From: Ailanthus altissimus
Taxonomy: Eukaryota; Streptophyta; Magnoliopsida; Sapindales; Simaroubaceae
Length of the DNA stretch: 64,000 nt
Assembly: GCA_946807835.1 (NCBI GenBank)
Contig: CAMPEX010000001.1
Span: 2,371,001 to 2,435,000, forward strand
Direction: 5' to 3'
The translations under genes and the position numbers were made by a program. The notes under the pieces were generated by a model, which ran no database searches, was not told where the DNA came from, and saw only the letters and a program-made list of their open reading frames with translations. Of this stretch, positions 34,917 to 46,610 are shown one piece after another. How positions within the stretch are numbered: the stretch's first letter is position 1; the number at the start of each line of letters is the position of its first letter.

Positions 34917-36533
34917 CTAACATATAATATAATAATCATAAATATATATATATATATATACTTATCAAGTAAAGCATAGATATAATATTATTATATTATT
35001 AATACTTATCCATAAAATATAATATTACAAAAGATCTATATACTTGGCCACCAAGTATATAGATATTATTATTATATTAAATAATAATATTATATAATAT
35101 GCTTGCCAACTAATTATGTATACAATATTATTATATCAAATAATATTATATTATATAATAATAAGATATTTTAATTATTTAATAATTAAATAATCAATAT
35201 GTGAAATGACGATTTTTACTTCTCATTAATAGTTACTAATTATACCCTCTAGTGAGTTCCATTATACCACACTTTGGTAAACTTAATGAAGAGCTCACAA
35301 TGCACCACGTATCATTTTATGATTAGTAAATAATAAATGTTGATTAATTAACGTATTTCACACTTAACTATAGACACGCGCGCATCCCGTGGTGATGCTG
35401 GAAATTAATGGACTAAACAATTCAATCTGATAGATTGCCCCAGTGCACAACGAGTACACTCCACATTGCGAGACTCACTAGATCCACGTCCAATTCATCA
35501 AATAGAATTATTCTATGAGTTTGAGAACAATGCCCCATGCACACTTTACGAATATTACAAATCAATGCGTTGGACTATACAAGCTGAGGTCACAATGCAT
35601 ATGTATAGTCCTTTAGTCATCTATATCTTGGATGTACGGGGACATAGATCAACACCGTCAAATTCCCATTTGCCCATCCATATACCTATCTCCAGACTGG
35701 TATCTCATTAAATAGTATATGCAACTCTTTACCATACTGTTCAACCATGTGGAAACTCTTTTCCTAGGTATTTTGCTTATGGTCATAAGACTTTTCTAAG
35801 ATACTATTTCGGAGTATTAGGATATATAACTTCTTATGTGAACTAACGGATCCTATATCTACCCCACACCAGACACCCGGCAGTCGACCATGAAAGGTCT
35901 CTGACATGTTTAGAACTAAAGTATGGTGGATCACTCACAAGCCTGTCATGGTGCTCAGGTCATAGGATCATGTATACTATTCAACTCGAGAGGACCTTTC
36001 ATTGACGGCTACATAGAAAGTCTATTGGGGTTCTTAAGAGTCTGTTCAGTATCTAGTCCTAACTAAATACCCGTATGCCTATACAAGCTCCAAGCTCATG
36101 GTCACCTAGGAACAACCATTTGTACCCTATAGATATAAACATACACTGATATATATATCTATTTATATAGAAGGCATCCACCGATAGACCTGCATTGGTG
36201 GAAATAGACTAGGAATATATTTTGAGAACATATTTGCATAATGGTATTTCTTAGCACCTAATTGCAACTCTTGCAACAATGTCATTACTATTATATTTTG
36301 AGGTCTTTGTCCTATTACAGATAAGGTTCCAACTCTTGGAATATTGACTAACTCTTAACACTGGTGTAAACTCTTCTAGACTTGATTTGAACTCCTTCAG
36401 ATCATACAAAGTCTGTAGCGTAACAAGCATTAAACCATATATTAAAGATAATTAGTGATTTAATAAATTGTATATTGTATAGATATCAAATATTTATACA
36501 AATCTGCGATGGCACGTAAGTAAAACCCTAACA
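34330..36533 (-). mobile_element. 3' LTR of the copia element
   Basis: A 2204-bp LTR. The outer end reads TATTGAGATTTATTATAC where the other LTR has TGTTAGGATCTATTATGC; all differences are transitions. The inner end is ...AACCCTAACA next to the PPT. It includes very AT-rich satellite-like sequence (34880-35200). Open frames inside (for example 35466-35711) have no recognisable protein and are taken as noise. Confidence 0.8.
34888..34917. repeat. (TA)n microsatellite
   Basis: About 15 uninterrupted AT/TA dinucleotides within the copia 3' LTR, followed by a shorter run near 34943-34960. Confidence 0.9.
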
Positions 36534-36547
36534 ATCTCCTACTTCCT
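36534..36547 (-). promoter_or_regulatory. Polypurine tract of the copia element
   Basis: The minus strand reads GAGGAAGTAGGAGAT immediately before the 3' LTR start TGTTAGGG. The position and composition are typical of copia PPTs. Confidence 0.7.
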
Positions 36548-37302
36548 CTAGCTCCAATCACGGTGGTATCTAATAACCATAGACTCCACGTGTTTCTTAA
36601 ACACCTTTGGAGTTAAGGGCTTAGTAAGTGGGTTTGTTATATTATTTATAGAATCAATTTTACAAATAATTACATCTTCTCTTGCTAAAATCCCTCTAAT
36701 AACGTGGTATTTATGCTCCACATGCTTAGACTTCTGGTGTGTTCTTGGCTCTTTTGCTTGGGTTATAGCCCTGTTGTTGTTGAAAAATAAAGGGATAGGA
36801 TATGAGGAACATGGAACTATTCTGAGCTTGGTAACAAACTTCTGGATCCACACAGCTTCCTTTGAACCTTCTGAACTAACAATGTACTCTGCCTCAATGG
36901 TAGAGTCAGCTGTAGACCCTTACTTGGTACTTTTCTAGCTCATTGTACCTCTGTTGAGAGTAAACACATATCCAGATGTAGACTTTCTATCATCTAGGTC
37001 TGACTAAAAGTCTGAAACTATGTATCCCCTTACTTTTAAATCATTTTTTCATAAATAAGAAACTTATCCTTTGTACTTTTAAGGTATTTTAGGATATGTT
37101 TGACAGCATCCAATGGCTGTCACCTGGATCATACTTGTATCATCTTGTAACACTTACAGCCATACTAATATCAGGTCTCATACATATAATAGCATACATC
37201 AAGCTCTCAACAGTTGATGCATATGGTATGTTAAATATTCTAACTCTTTTATCTTATGTCTGAAGAGACATTCTCCTAGAAAAATGAACACCATATCTAA
37301 AA
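36548..37302 (-). pseudogene. Copia RNase H and RT C-terminus
   Basis: Minus-strand pieces in order are YGVHF.RRMSLQT, IPYASTVESLMYAIICMRPD (about 37165-37230), SDLDDRKSTSGYVFTLNRGT (about 36945-37010), STIEAEYIVSSEGSKEAVWI (about 36845-36905) and the open end 36548-36853 with HQKSKHVEHKYHVIRGILAR and NNITNPLTKPLTP. This is the classical copia RNase H tail. In-frame stops and small deletions occur. The upstream RT lies beyond the 37303-42218 insertion. Confidence 0.85.
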
Positions 37303-40300
37303 TGACAGGACCCGACCCGAGACCCTCTACTATAGATCCCAGCGGCCCTGCCGGGCACCCCGACGGAAGTTCCTCCGAACCTAACTGGGTAAGTTAAGAA
37401 ATTCCGCGAGGCGAACCCCTTTTTAAATCTTGTTACTGTTGGAGCTGGTGCTCACATGCCATTACAATATTGTATGAATATTAATTGTTAATATTTATAC
37501 AATAAACATTTCGAATAAAGATTGTTAATATCATATTAATATGGTAAAATGCTTGTAACATTACAGACATTGTTTGATCTGAAAGAGTTCAGATCTGATC
37601 TAAAGGAGTTTAAATCAGAACTAATAGTTATCAAAGCAAAGAGTTATAAATGCAAAGAATTAGCACTGTTAATAGTTATCAGTTTATAAGAGTCAGCGAG
37701 GTCTAAATAGTTAAAACCTTGTCTATAATGGGACAAAGACCTAAGAGTATACTTGTAATGATATAGTTGCAAAGAGTTGCAATAGGAGCTAAGAAATATC
37801 ATTATGTAAGTATGTCTCAAATATAATGTTCCTGATCTATGATCACCAATGAGGGTCTATCGGTGAATTCACAATATATAGATTAGTGTATGTCTATATC
37901 TGACTAGTTCAGATGGTTGTTCTTAGCTGACCATGAGCTTAGAGCTTGTATAGGCATGCGGGTATCCAGTTAGGAATGGATACTGAACAGACTCATGAGA
38001 ACCCCAATAGATATCCTATGAAACCGTCAAAGGAAGGTCCTCTCGAGTTGAGTAGTAATCGTGGTCCTTTGACCTGAGCGCCACGGTGGTCTTGTGAGTG
38101 ATCCATCATGCTTTGGTTCCACATATGTCAGAGACCTTTCATAGTCTGACCGCTATGTGTCACTGGGTATGGTCCGATGCTCATGGACTCCGGTGTGTGT
38201 AGATACGGGATCCATCAGCTTACGTAGGTAAGTTGTATATCCGATGCTCCGAGATTGTATTTCTTAAAGTCTTGTGGCCACAAGCATAAACCCGGGAAAA
38301 GAGTTTCCCACAGGGTTAAACAATATAGCAAAAATGTTTGCGTATATTGTTTATCGAGATACGAATTTGGAGATAAGATTATTGGATGAGCAAATGGGGA
38401 TTTGATGGTGCTGATCTATATCCCCGCACATCCAGGGTATAAATGATGGAAGGATTATACGTATACGTTATGACCTCAACTTGTATGGTCTGACACGCTG
38501 ATTTGTAATATTCGTAACGTGTGCGTGGGGCATCGATTACGGATTAATGGAATAGTTCCATTTGACAAATCGGGTGTAGACCTAGAGAGTCCCAATATGA
38601 AATGTACTCTTTGAGCACTTGGGTAGTGTACCGTATTGAATTGTTCAATACAATATAATTCAGCAATTACTAAGGTTACGTTAACTAAAGTATATGGTTA
38701 AATGGTGGGACCCACTTTAGGTTAACTTGGTAACCGAGTAAGGATATAATAGTAATTTCACTTTATGATTATTTAATTGTTAAATAATTAAAATAAATAT
38801 TTATTTGTTTAATTGTTAAATAAATGATTTAACTTAACTAAGGTTAAAGGTTAACCATAAGGTTAAGTTAGTTAACTTTACTTAATGGTTAAGTAAAGGT
38901 TAACCTAACCATGGTTAAGTTAGTTAACTATGGTTAAATGTTAACTAAGGTTAGGTTAAGCCAAATGAAATGCAAATGAAATTCAAATTAGTTTAGAATT
39001 TATGCATTAATATATAAAGTGAAATGAAATTGAAAATCATTAATTTTTGAAAATATTTTAGTTTTTAGGTTTTGTATTTTGGGAGCCAATTCAATTTGAG
39101 AAATTAAAATTGTTTGTTTTGTGTTTTAAGTGTTAGAACAACAAAACAAACTAGATAAATGGTTACTAAATGTAATAATTAAAAACAAGATTTGTTTTAT
39201 TTATTCAAGAGTTGAATAAAAGGAAAAACAAATTTGATTAAGTTAAATTGTTTAACTTTGAAAAATGTTTAAGAGTTAAACATATATGCTGGATTAAGAT
39301 GCTGCCATTCTAGACAATCAAACCCACCCTTGTTGATTGCTAGGATTGATCAAAGATTCATTTCATGGTGGACTTCAAAAAAAATTAATCCAAAGGCTTC
39401 ATTGGTGATATTTCTCAATTTCGAATTTTCAGTTAATCAAATGTTATTTTCTGTGTTCATTGTATATAATCTTCCGCTGTGCACATGTATGTATGAGATA
39501 TGTATATTGTTTGTATAATGAACACAACCCACATGCAAGCACCCTAGTTATTTGTACAACCCATAACCCAACAGTTACTACCAAGAAGTTCTAGTAATAT
39601 ACATGAAAACGACATCTTAGTTTTAAAAACAAACGGACAGAGTTTCTCCTGTTTTTCAGAAAATCCATATAAACCTGCAAAGAAATTTCACTTCTAATTC
39701 CAACCCATCTCAATTCTACCAATTCGGACCTCCGGTCCTTTTCAAATTAAATCCAACACAACTCAATTATTTCGTGTAAATCACAAAATAAGCATAATCA
39801 TAAAAAGTAAAAACGATCATCATAAACTGGAAATCTCTTCTTCTTGATTCAACACATATTTACAAATATACATGCCTACGACTATTATGCATAAAGTAAA
39901 GAGTGCTATTAGCACATTTACATGTACAAAAATTATCTTTGGATTCGGCCCACTACTCGGCGATAGGAGAATCAGCAGCTTGCGTTCCGAGACCTGCACC
40001 TGGGAAAGGGGTTTAAAACATAAAACATAAAACGAGTGAGCTAAAGGAGCTCAGTGAGTGTAAATGAGAATTCAATTACAAGAATATTATACAAAGATAA
40101 CAATTTCTAAAGTACATGCAGAAATTATGCTTCTAAAACGGATGTAAAATTGTAAAACGGTTTCCAATATCATATGCTAATGAAATCTTGCCGAGCGGGT
40201 TTTATCTACATCTTTGGAAAACTATATTCAGAATCTGTATAATATAATAACTGCTGTGTGCATATAAATGTATAAATGCTATCGGTAAATTAAAAACTAG

Positions 40301-42218
40301 TAAAATCCTCGTTCGGCCATTTTCTTTCTAAACTGTACCAATGATAACCCTAAAGCTCTATACCCACGCAGCGACTCAACTAGCACCGCATACGTGAGTA
40401 GGTCACGGGGCACCTCAACTAGCAGCACCCACAGTGACATCTCAAGACATCTCACTGGCTACGCAGCGGAATCCTACATCGCATGCATATAGCAAGACAA
40501 TATCCCGTACACATAGAGCGACTCACATGACTCGACATCCCGACTTCCCGGAGTTAGTGACACACCCCCAAGACCTGCCCATGTGCACGGGATATACCGG
40601 CCGGGTCTAATACAATCATCACCACTATAATCTGAGGGTACCAATGGCCTTAAAACAAATGCAGTAATTTTCAAACTGTTTCACAAATCGATCATGTAAA
40701 AGCATGTCTATGAATATATCAAGATCATAAATCATGTTTATGCATCGAAAGCTCATAAAACATACATGGTCATTGTGCGAAAACATAATAACCGAAAAGT
40801 AAAAGAAATGGCAGATTTCCACTCACTACCGCTCCGCGCTCAATTTCGCTCCCGATTCCTGCTCCGGTTAATGCTCTCGGTTATCCTCACCTACGCGCCA
40901 TAAATGACATTTAGAACCAAATCGAACACTAGAATCTCATTTAACTACTAAATGCCCTAATCGACATACAAAGCCCGGAGGTAAACTACTTCCCGATTTT
41001 AGTTAAGGAGCCATAATCGAAACTAACTCACCATCCGGCGCCTTGAAAATTATTGAACACCTTATCATTTGATTGGACATACTTGCCCTTCACCTTTTCA
41101 ACATGGACAATTATGTCCCATTTTCTTCATTTTTGGGTTTTTCATCAACCATATACATTCCATTCACAAAATGCATCATTTACACACAACAATTTAATCA
41201 AAACACCACTCAATTCCTAACTTCCCTAAAGTGGCAGAATTTCACCCTAGGTTCCAACACATTCCTTTTCTCAATTTCTTGTTCCAATTACAACAAAATC
41301 ATGCCAATTTCATTCTAAAGCCCTAATTACAATCAATTGAAATCTCTACAACAAAATCACCAAAAACCCTAATTCTCACCTTGCCAATTTCTTCAAATTG
41401 ATGACTCCCTCAAGCTCCAAACTAGAATTTAACTCAATCTAAGCCAAGAATACACATAAGAACATCAATTAACACATTCTTGAATTCTCACTTATCAAAC
41501 TCATAAAAGATGTTTTTCATACCTCTTTTTCTTGAATTTCCACTAATAGAGACTACAATTGAGCTTAGGGATTGGTTTGTAACCTTAATTTAGCTTGATT
41601 ACACATGAAAAATCATGAAAAAAAAAACTTGAATAGTCACTGTAGCAGCACCCCCTTTGAAGCTCGAATTTCTCTCTTTTTTTTGGCTAAGTGTTAGTTT
41701 TGATCTCTCTTCAAATTTCTACACACTTCTAACATATATATAGTGCTCCCTCAATTTACCATTTTGCCCTTCAACTTACTTAAAACTTCTAATTTGCCAT
41801 TAGTTAAAAACTAATTATGTAATTAGTTCATTTGTAACTATTTAGTTAGAATAGTTCAAAGAACTAACTAGAACTTCCAACTTGGCAACCCATGAGATTT
41901 CTTTTAATTGGTCCATTCTCTAATATATGGATTATGTTTTTCAACAAAGGCTTGTTCCATACATAACCCTTAAATGGAAATTCATGTAGTAAATTTGAAT
42001 TTTCTTTTCCAAGCCAATAGAGAAAAATTCTAAAAATATTCTAGGGTCGTCCGGCGCACCGATCAAGTATGAAATTACCAAATTAGGTCTAATATCTCTC
42101 ACGTGCACTATAAAGAAAATATTTCTAATAGGGTTAAAATCGAGTAACCCTACGATGTCTTATTTGTTCTATACCAAAATCTAGGCGCCAATACTGCTAA
42201 TAGGGATTGGATATTACA
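37303..42218 (-). mobile_element. 2.77-kb LTR unit, copy D, TSD TAAAA, split by a copia LTR
   Basis: Starts TGACAGGACCCG and ends GGATATTACA, with TAAAA at 37298-37302 and 42219-42223. After removal of the nested LTR (37437-39573) and one TSD copy, about 2.77 kb remains that closely follows copy A. It interrupts the copia pol between RT and RNase H. There is no internal domain, so this is a second TSD-flanked LTR-only copy. Confidence 0.9.
37437..39573 (+). mobile_element. Copia solo LTR, 2137 bp, TSD GTTAC
   Basis: TGTTGGAGCTGG...CCATAACCCAACA has matching inverted ends (TGTTGG/CCAACA) and is flanked by GTTAC at 37432-37436 and 39574-39578. It is the most complete LTR of this family here and serves as reference for c1, c2 and the pieces at 48365-58711. 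It carries a dense GGTTAA/TTAACC cluster at 38716-38963. Confidence 0.9.
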
Positions 42219-43290
42219 TAAAAGGTACATTAACTATCTTATAGTTAGTAAAATTGTGCCTTTTCTAGACATTATCAATGTACAAGGATTGGAAGAGTCC
42301 TACTACTTCCTAGCTCTATCTCTATAAAGCTTTATATTTAGTATATAAGAAGCGTCTCCAAAATTCTTTATGGAGAAGTTCTTACTTAGATAGTTCTTTA
42401 CTGATTGTAACATACTGATATCATTCTCAGTGATTAGTATGACATCATAGAGAATCAAGAAGAGAGCATGCTCACACTGACCTTTTTATACACACAAGTT
42501 TCCTCTTTAATTTTTATGAAACCAAAATTTCTTATTACCTTATCAAAATGATGATTCCAACTATAAAAGGCCTGTTTGAGTTCATAAATGGACTTCTTTA
42601 ACCTGCACACTAGACTAGAAGTTTGGGTGGATATAAAACCTTATGACTGTTCCATGAATATCTCTTCCTCGAGGTATCCATTCAGGAATGCCGTCTTTAC
42701 ATCCATCTGTTAAATCTCAAAATCATAATGCGTCACAAGAGCTAATAATCCTAATAAACTTTAGCATTGTGACTAGTGTAAAGGTCTTCTTATAATCGAT
42801 CTCAGATCACTGAACATAACCTTTTGCAACCAGCCAGGCCTTGAAGGTCTCTACCTTTCCATCAGGCTTATGTTTCCTTTTGTAAATCGATTTACAACCA
42901 ATATGAACTATTTCTTCAAGAAGCTCAACCGATATAAACTATTCCTTCAAGAAGCTCAATCAAGTCCTAGACTTGATTTTGATGTATAGAGTCAATTTGG
43001 AATTTAATAGCTTCTTGCCACTTTCGCAAGTCAATGTCTAACATCGCCTCATTGTAAGTCAAAGTCCTAGACTTGATTTTGATGCATAAAGTCAATTTTG
43101 GATTTAATAACTTCTTGCTACTTTCACAAGTCAATGTCTAACATTGCCTCATTGTAAGTCACAGTATCATTTTCTTCTATCAAGAAAACTCCAAGTACAC
43201 CTTCAAGCATCTTACTATACCTAATAGGTGGCCTAGACATCGTTTTTCACCTATGCAGAGGGTGTGTCAAAGGTTCACTGCTCATTTGAG
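42219..43290 (-). pseudogene. Copia reverse transcriptase, active site damaged
   Basis: Minus-strand reading gives ILYDVILITENDISMLQSVK then NYLSKNFSIK (about 42380-42455). This is the copia RT palm region normally reading LYVDDILLIGND. Here Y-V-D-D is reduced to Y-D-V (42439-42450), so the catalytic pair is lost. Upstream pieces (42560-42960) match the RT fingers ('MDVKTAFLNGYLEEEIFMEQ'-type order, about 42640-42710, in shifted frames). A local duplication is visible: 'tagacttgattttgatg(t/c)ata(g/a)agtcaattt' at about 42967 and 43071. It is dead. Confidence 0.8.
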
Positions 43291-44150
43291 CTTGAGTATC
43301 CATCTCAAATTCATTAGGTTTCTTATTAACTTCATCAAGTACAATTTTTCTATAATCCCCATAATTCTTGAGAAACTGTTTCTTAAGGAAAGTGGCATTC
43401 CAAGCAACGAATATATTCCGTTCCTCTAGATCATAGAATTAGTATCCCATTGAATTCTTGGGATATTCAATGAACCTATACTTGTAACCCCTAGGTGTAA
43501 GTTTATCCTGCTTCGTAACTCATACGTAAGTGGGATAGTTCTAAATCTTAAGATACTTAAGACTCGATGTTTTACCCTTCAACATCTCATGTGGGGTGGT
43601 GGAACAGCTTTAGATGGAACTTGTTCAAAATATGAGTAGCTATTTTTAGAGCATAGCCTCACAGGTATTTTGGAAGATCAGTAAAGCTCATCATCGATCA
43701 GACCATATCCAATAAAGTTTAATTCCTCATCTCTGAAACACGAGTGTATTACGAAGTACCTGAAGGACTATATTAAGTTAGAATCTCATTTTTCTTTAAA
43801 TAATTCAAAAATTCACTGCTCATGTACTCACTGTCTTGATTTGATCGAAGGCATTTGATGTACTTTTCAGTTTGTTTCTCTACTTCAAGTCTGAATTCTT
43901 TGAACTTCTCAAAGATTTTTACTTGTGTTTCATAAGAAACACATAACCATATCGTAACCAATCATCAATGAAGGTTACAAAGTATCGAAACCCACTTATT
44001 GCTACTTGATTCATTGGACCGTATACATCACTATATACTAATTCCAATAAACCAGAGGCACAGTGTCCAACACCTGTAAATAGAGATTTAGTCATTTTCT
44101 CTTGAATACAATATTCACAAACTAGATAAGGCTCCATGGTCAAATGAGGT
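43291..44150 (-). pseudogene. Copia integrase
   Basis: Open pieces are 43919-44143 (CEYCIQEKMTKSLFTGVGHC, LLELVYSDVYGPMNQVAISG, FRYFVTFIDDWLRYGYVFLM) and 43773-43961 (IFEKFKEFRLEVEKQTEKYI, KCLRSNQDSEYMSSEFLNYL). These are the zinc-finger exit and core domain. The two catalytic aspartates are visible in YSDVYG and RSNQDSEY, but the frame breaks between them and before the glutamate. The downstream part to about 43300 is degenerate. The intact ancestor joined cDNA to the chromosome. Confidence 0.85.
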
Positions 44151-44800
44151 ATCTATCCATCCTTAACCAGACGAGTTAGGCACCTCACACCTATATGACT
44201 TAATCTCATATGCCATATTTTGGTTTCATTTAAAGTTTTGGATCTACCATGTTTATTACTATTACTAGTACCAACTTTTATATTCATGATATTTCTTACT
44301 GTATCCAATACATAATACCCATTAATTAACTGACACTCAATTAATAACACATCATGCATATCATATAAATATAAAAAATTATTTTGTATATTTACACGAT
44401 AACCTTGTCTATCAAGTACAGGAAGGGATACAATTTGTCTAATGATATTAGGTACATAATAACAATTATACAATATAATTGTTCTATTATATGGGAGAAG
44501 TAAATCAAAATGTCCAATAGCTTAGACCTACAAGAACTCTCCATTTTTTATTCTGAGCATTTCTTCTCCTAGCTAAAGCATCCTAACTTCCATTAGTCCT
44601 TACAACACATTGCAGATGTGAGAAGAGCATGCAGTATCTAATACCCAGTCTGTACAAGCTTCAAATGTCAAAGCAATGTCAATAATGGTCAAGCATATAC
44701 CTGAGGGAGTCTTCTTAACTGTTGCAAGGTACCTTGGGCTGTTGTACTTCTAGTGCCCATCCTCACTGCAAAAGAAACACTTTTCTTTTGCTTTTTTCTT
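44151..44800 (-). pseudogene. Copia zinc knuckle, protease and pre-integrase domain
   Basis: The zinc knuckle remnant KCFFCSEDGH (about 44745-44790) has lost its last cysteine. The protease active-site segment WVLDTACSSHICNVL lies near 44610-44655. The open piece 44153-44473 encodes VLDRQGYRVNIQNNFLYLYD and then KIWHMRLSHIGVRCLTRLVK, the GAG-pre-integrase domain with its H-x(n)-H-type start. The order matches copia polyproteins exactly. Stops separate the pieces. Confidence 0.85.
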
Positions 44801-45480
44801 CTAAGGCTTGGATATCTACCGCCTCTAAGGACCTATCCTGGGTGTCTACTTCTTTTTCTTCTTCCCTTTTGACTTCCTAGAAGCCTTTAGAGTATAAGAT
44901 GAAGCACCCTGGATTAAGAAGGCCGAGCCTCCTTTGCGCATATCCTCCTCAGCTGTCTTCAACATATTATTAAGATTAGCATAGGTAGGGGTCAATCCCT
45001 ATATATTGAAGTTCATGATGAACTATATATATGACTTAAGCAGTGATTGAAAAATCAAACTATCCCCAAGTTATTATTCAGAGAAATGTCCATAGCCTCT
45101 AACCTCTCAATGTAACTGATCATCTTGAGTATATGGGGACTAACCAGACTGCCCTCATTTAGCCTAGTCTGATGAGCACCTTGGCGACCCTGTTACTAGC
45201 ACTGTCTATATGAACATGCTCCCACTGTAACTCTGTAGACATAGAGGCGAGGATGTACAATTTAACTTTTAAATTGTCATCCAACCATTTCTGATAAGTT
45301 TCCATTTTCTTAAGGATGGCATTATTAGAAACACCTCTGGGCATTCTCTGATCAATAACATATCCTAGCCTCTTAAAATCCAAAATAATTCTGAGATTCA
45401 TGAGCCAATCTGAGTAATTGTCAACGCCTTTAAGTTAGTGTACATCTAGTATGCACATCAAATGGTTCGTAGAGGCCATC
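44801..45480 (-). pseudogene. Copia gag remnant
   Basis: The open piece 45159-45401 contains RGVSNNAILKKMETYQKWLD and KVKLYILASMSTELQWEHV, a copia gag (UBN2-like) motif. Downstream toward 44801 are lysine-rich broken frames (plus-strand 'ttttctttttcttc' tracts) that lead to the zinc knuckle. Gag forms the particle shell. No intact start-to-stop frame remains. Confidence 0.7.
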
Positions 45481-46594
45481 AGATCAGATCTTGCACAAAA
45501 ATAAATAGAAGATGTCAGCGAAATTATAAATTTAATAAATCGATAATTAAAATATTTAAAATTATAGGTATATCAATTATACATTTTTTAATTTAAAACT
45601 CTCTTCCACTGCTTTACATAATCCTAGTAATCTCTCAAACGGGAAAACTATAGCTTAAACTCGTTAAACTATACAGTGGGAAGTAGATCCCATTAAAATT
45701 TATTCCAACCTCACACTGTAGCAATATTAGCCTTTATAAACCCAACAGGTAGACACCACTTATTAATTACATCTCATGCAACTCTTACCATTTGATCCTA
45801 AATATAATTTATCCTCATGGTGTAGCAATATTATATAAGTGTATTCTAAATTAACTTGTCAATAATCAAATATATGTTACTAACACTACCCTCACGTTGT
45901 AGCAATATTGGGCAATACAATTACATATATTTGTTTCATCTCATGTTTAACTAGCATAGTCCAAGCCTAACCGACCAAATTTCTCACACTGTAGCAATAT
46001 TGAGAAAATGCCAATGTGACTCGTCAAACACCGTATTGACAAGCCAGATCAAAATAAAATATTATCACATAATTTGATATTATTCAATCTGATTAAGAGA
46101 GATTTTTCTTATTATTGTATAGCCTCATCTCATGAGAAAGTGATTCTCAATAAATCAATTTTTTCTATGCAAATACAATGAACCCCTACCAGTAAAGCTC
46201 TCATTCTAGTTACCAATATAGAAAGCTTAATCCTGGTTTATAATGCAGACCGATAAATCTTATCACCCATCTCATAAACCCTAATTTATAATGTAGACTG
46301 ATAACTTTTATCACTATATCTCATAAACCCACACATGCATAATTGTAATTTTGAAACACTGTTCAAAACACTTAACTCAAAATATTGTTCAAGTAAACAG
46401 TGATTTGGAACTGTTTAAAAGTTACTGTTTATATGAACAATATAACCCCGCAGCGTCAATTCCAATGCTAACACGTCTAGTGTAATTACACCATGTCATA
46501 CCTATTTCAACACTTGAAATACACTATTTTACACTATGACGTTTATCAACAACACTTCTATCACTCAAACAATTCCCAAATCAGTACAAAACTA
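45481..46594 (-). other. Untranslated leader of the copia element
   Basis: Over 1 kb between PBS and gag with no coding signal. It holds four copies of a 20-nt motif (see 45710-46002) and repeated 'ctcataaaccctaatttataatgtagac(t/c)gata' sequence at about 46245-46320. Confidence 0.6.
45710..46002 (-). repeat. Four dispersed copies of a 20-nt motif in the copia leader
   Basis: Plus-strand copies: CTCACACTGTAGCAATATTA (45710), CTCATGGTGTAGCAATATTA (45814), CTCACGTTGTAGCAATATTG (45891) and CTCACACTGTAGCAATATTG (45983). TGTAGCAATATT is invariant while the spacers (57-84 bp) are unrelated. In the element's sense the motif reads CAATATTGCTACAGTGTGAG. Confidence 0.9.
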
Positions 46595-46606
46595 GCTCTG
46601 ATACCA
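46595..46606 (-). promoter_or_regulatory. tRNA-iMet primer-binding site
   Basis: The minus strand reads TGGTATCAGAGC, an exact match to the usual plant copia PBS for initiator tRNA-Met, four bases after the 5' LTR end. Confidence 0.9.
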
Positions 46607-46610
46607 ATTT

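Noticed and set aside
35466..35711. 81-residue plus-strand frame
   Set aside because: It lies wholly inside the copia 3' LTR. The paralogous LTRs do not keep the frame and no domain is seen.
45710..46002. CRISPR-like repeat array
   Set aside because: Four 20-nt repeats with uneven spacers in a plant copia leader. No cas genes, and the genome is eukaryotic.
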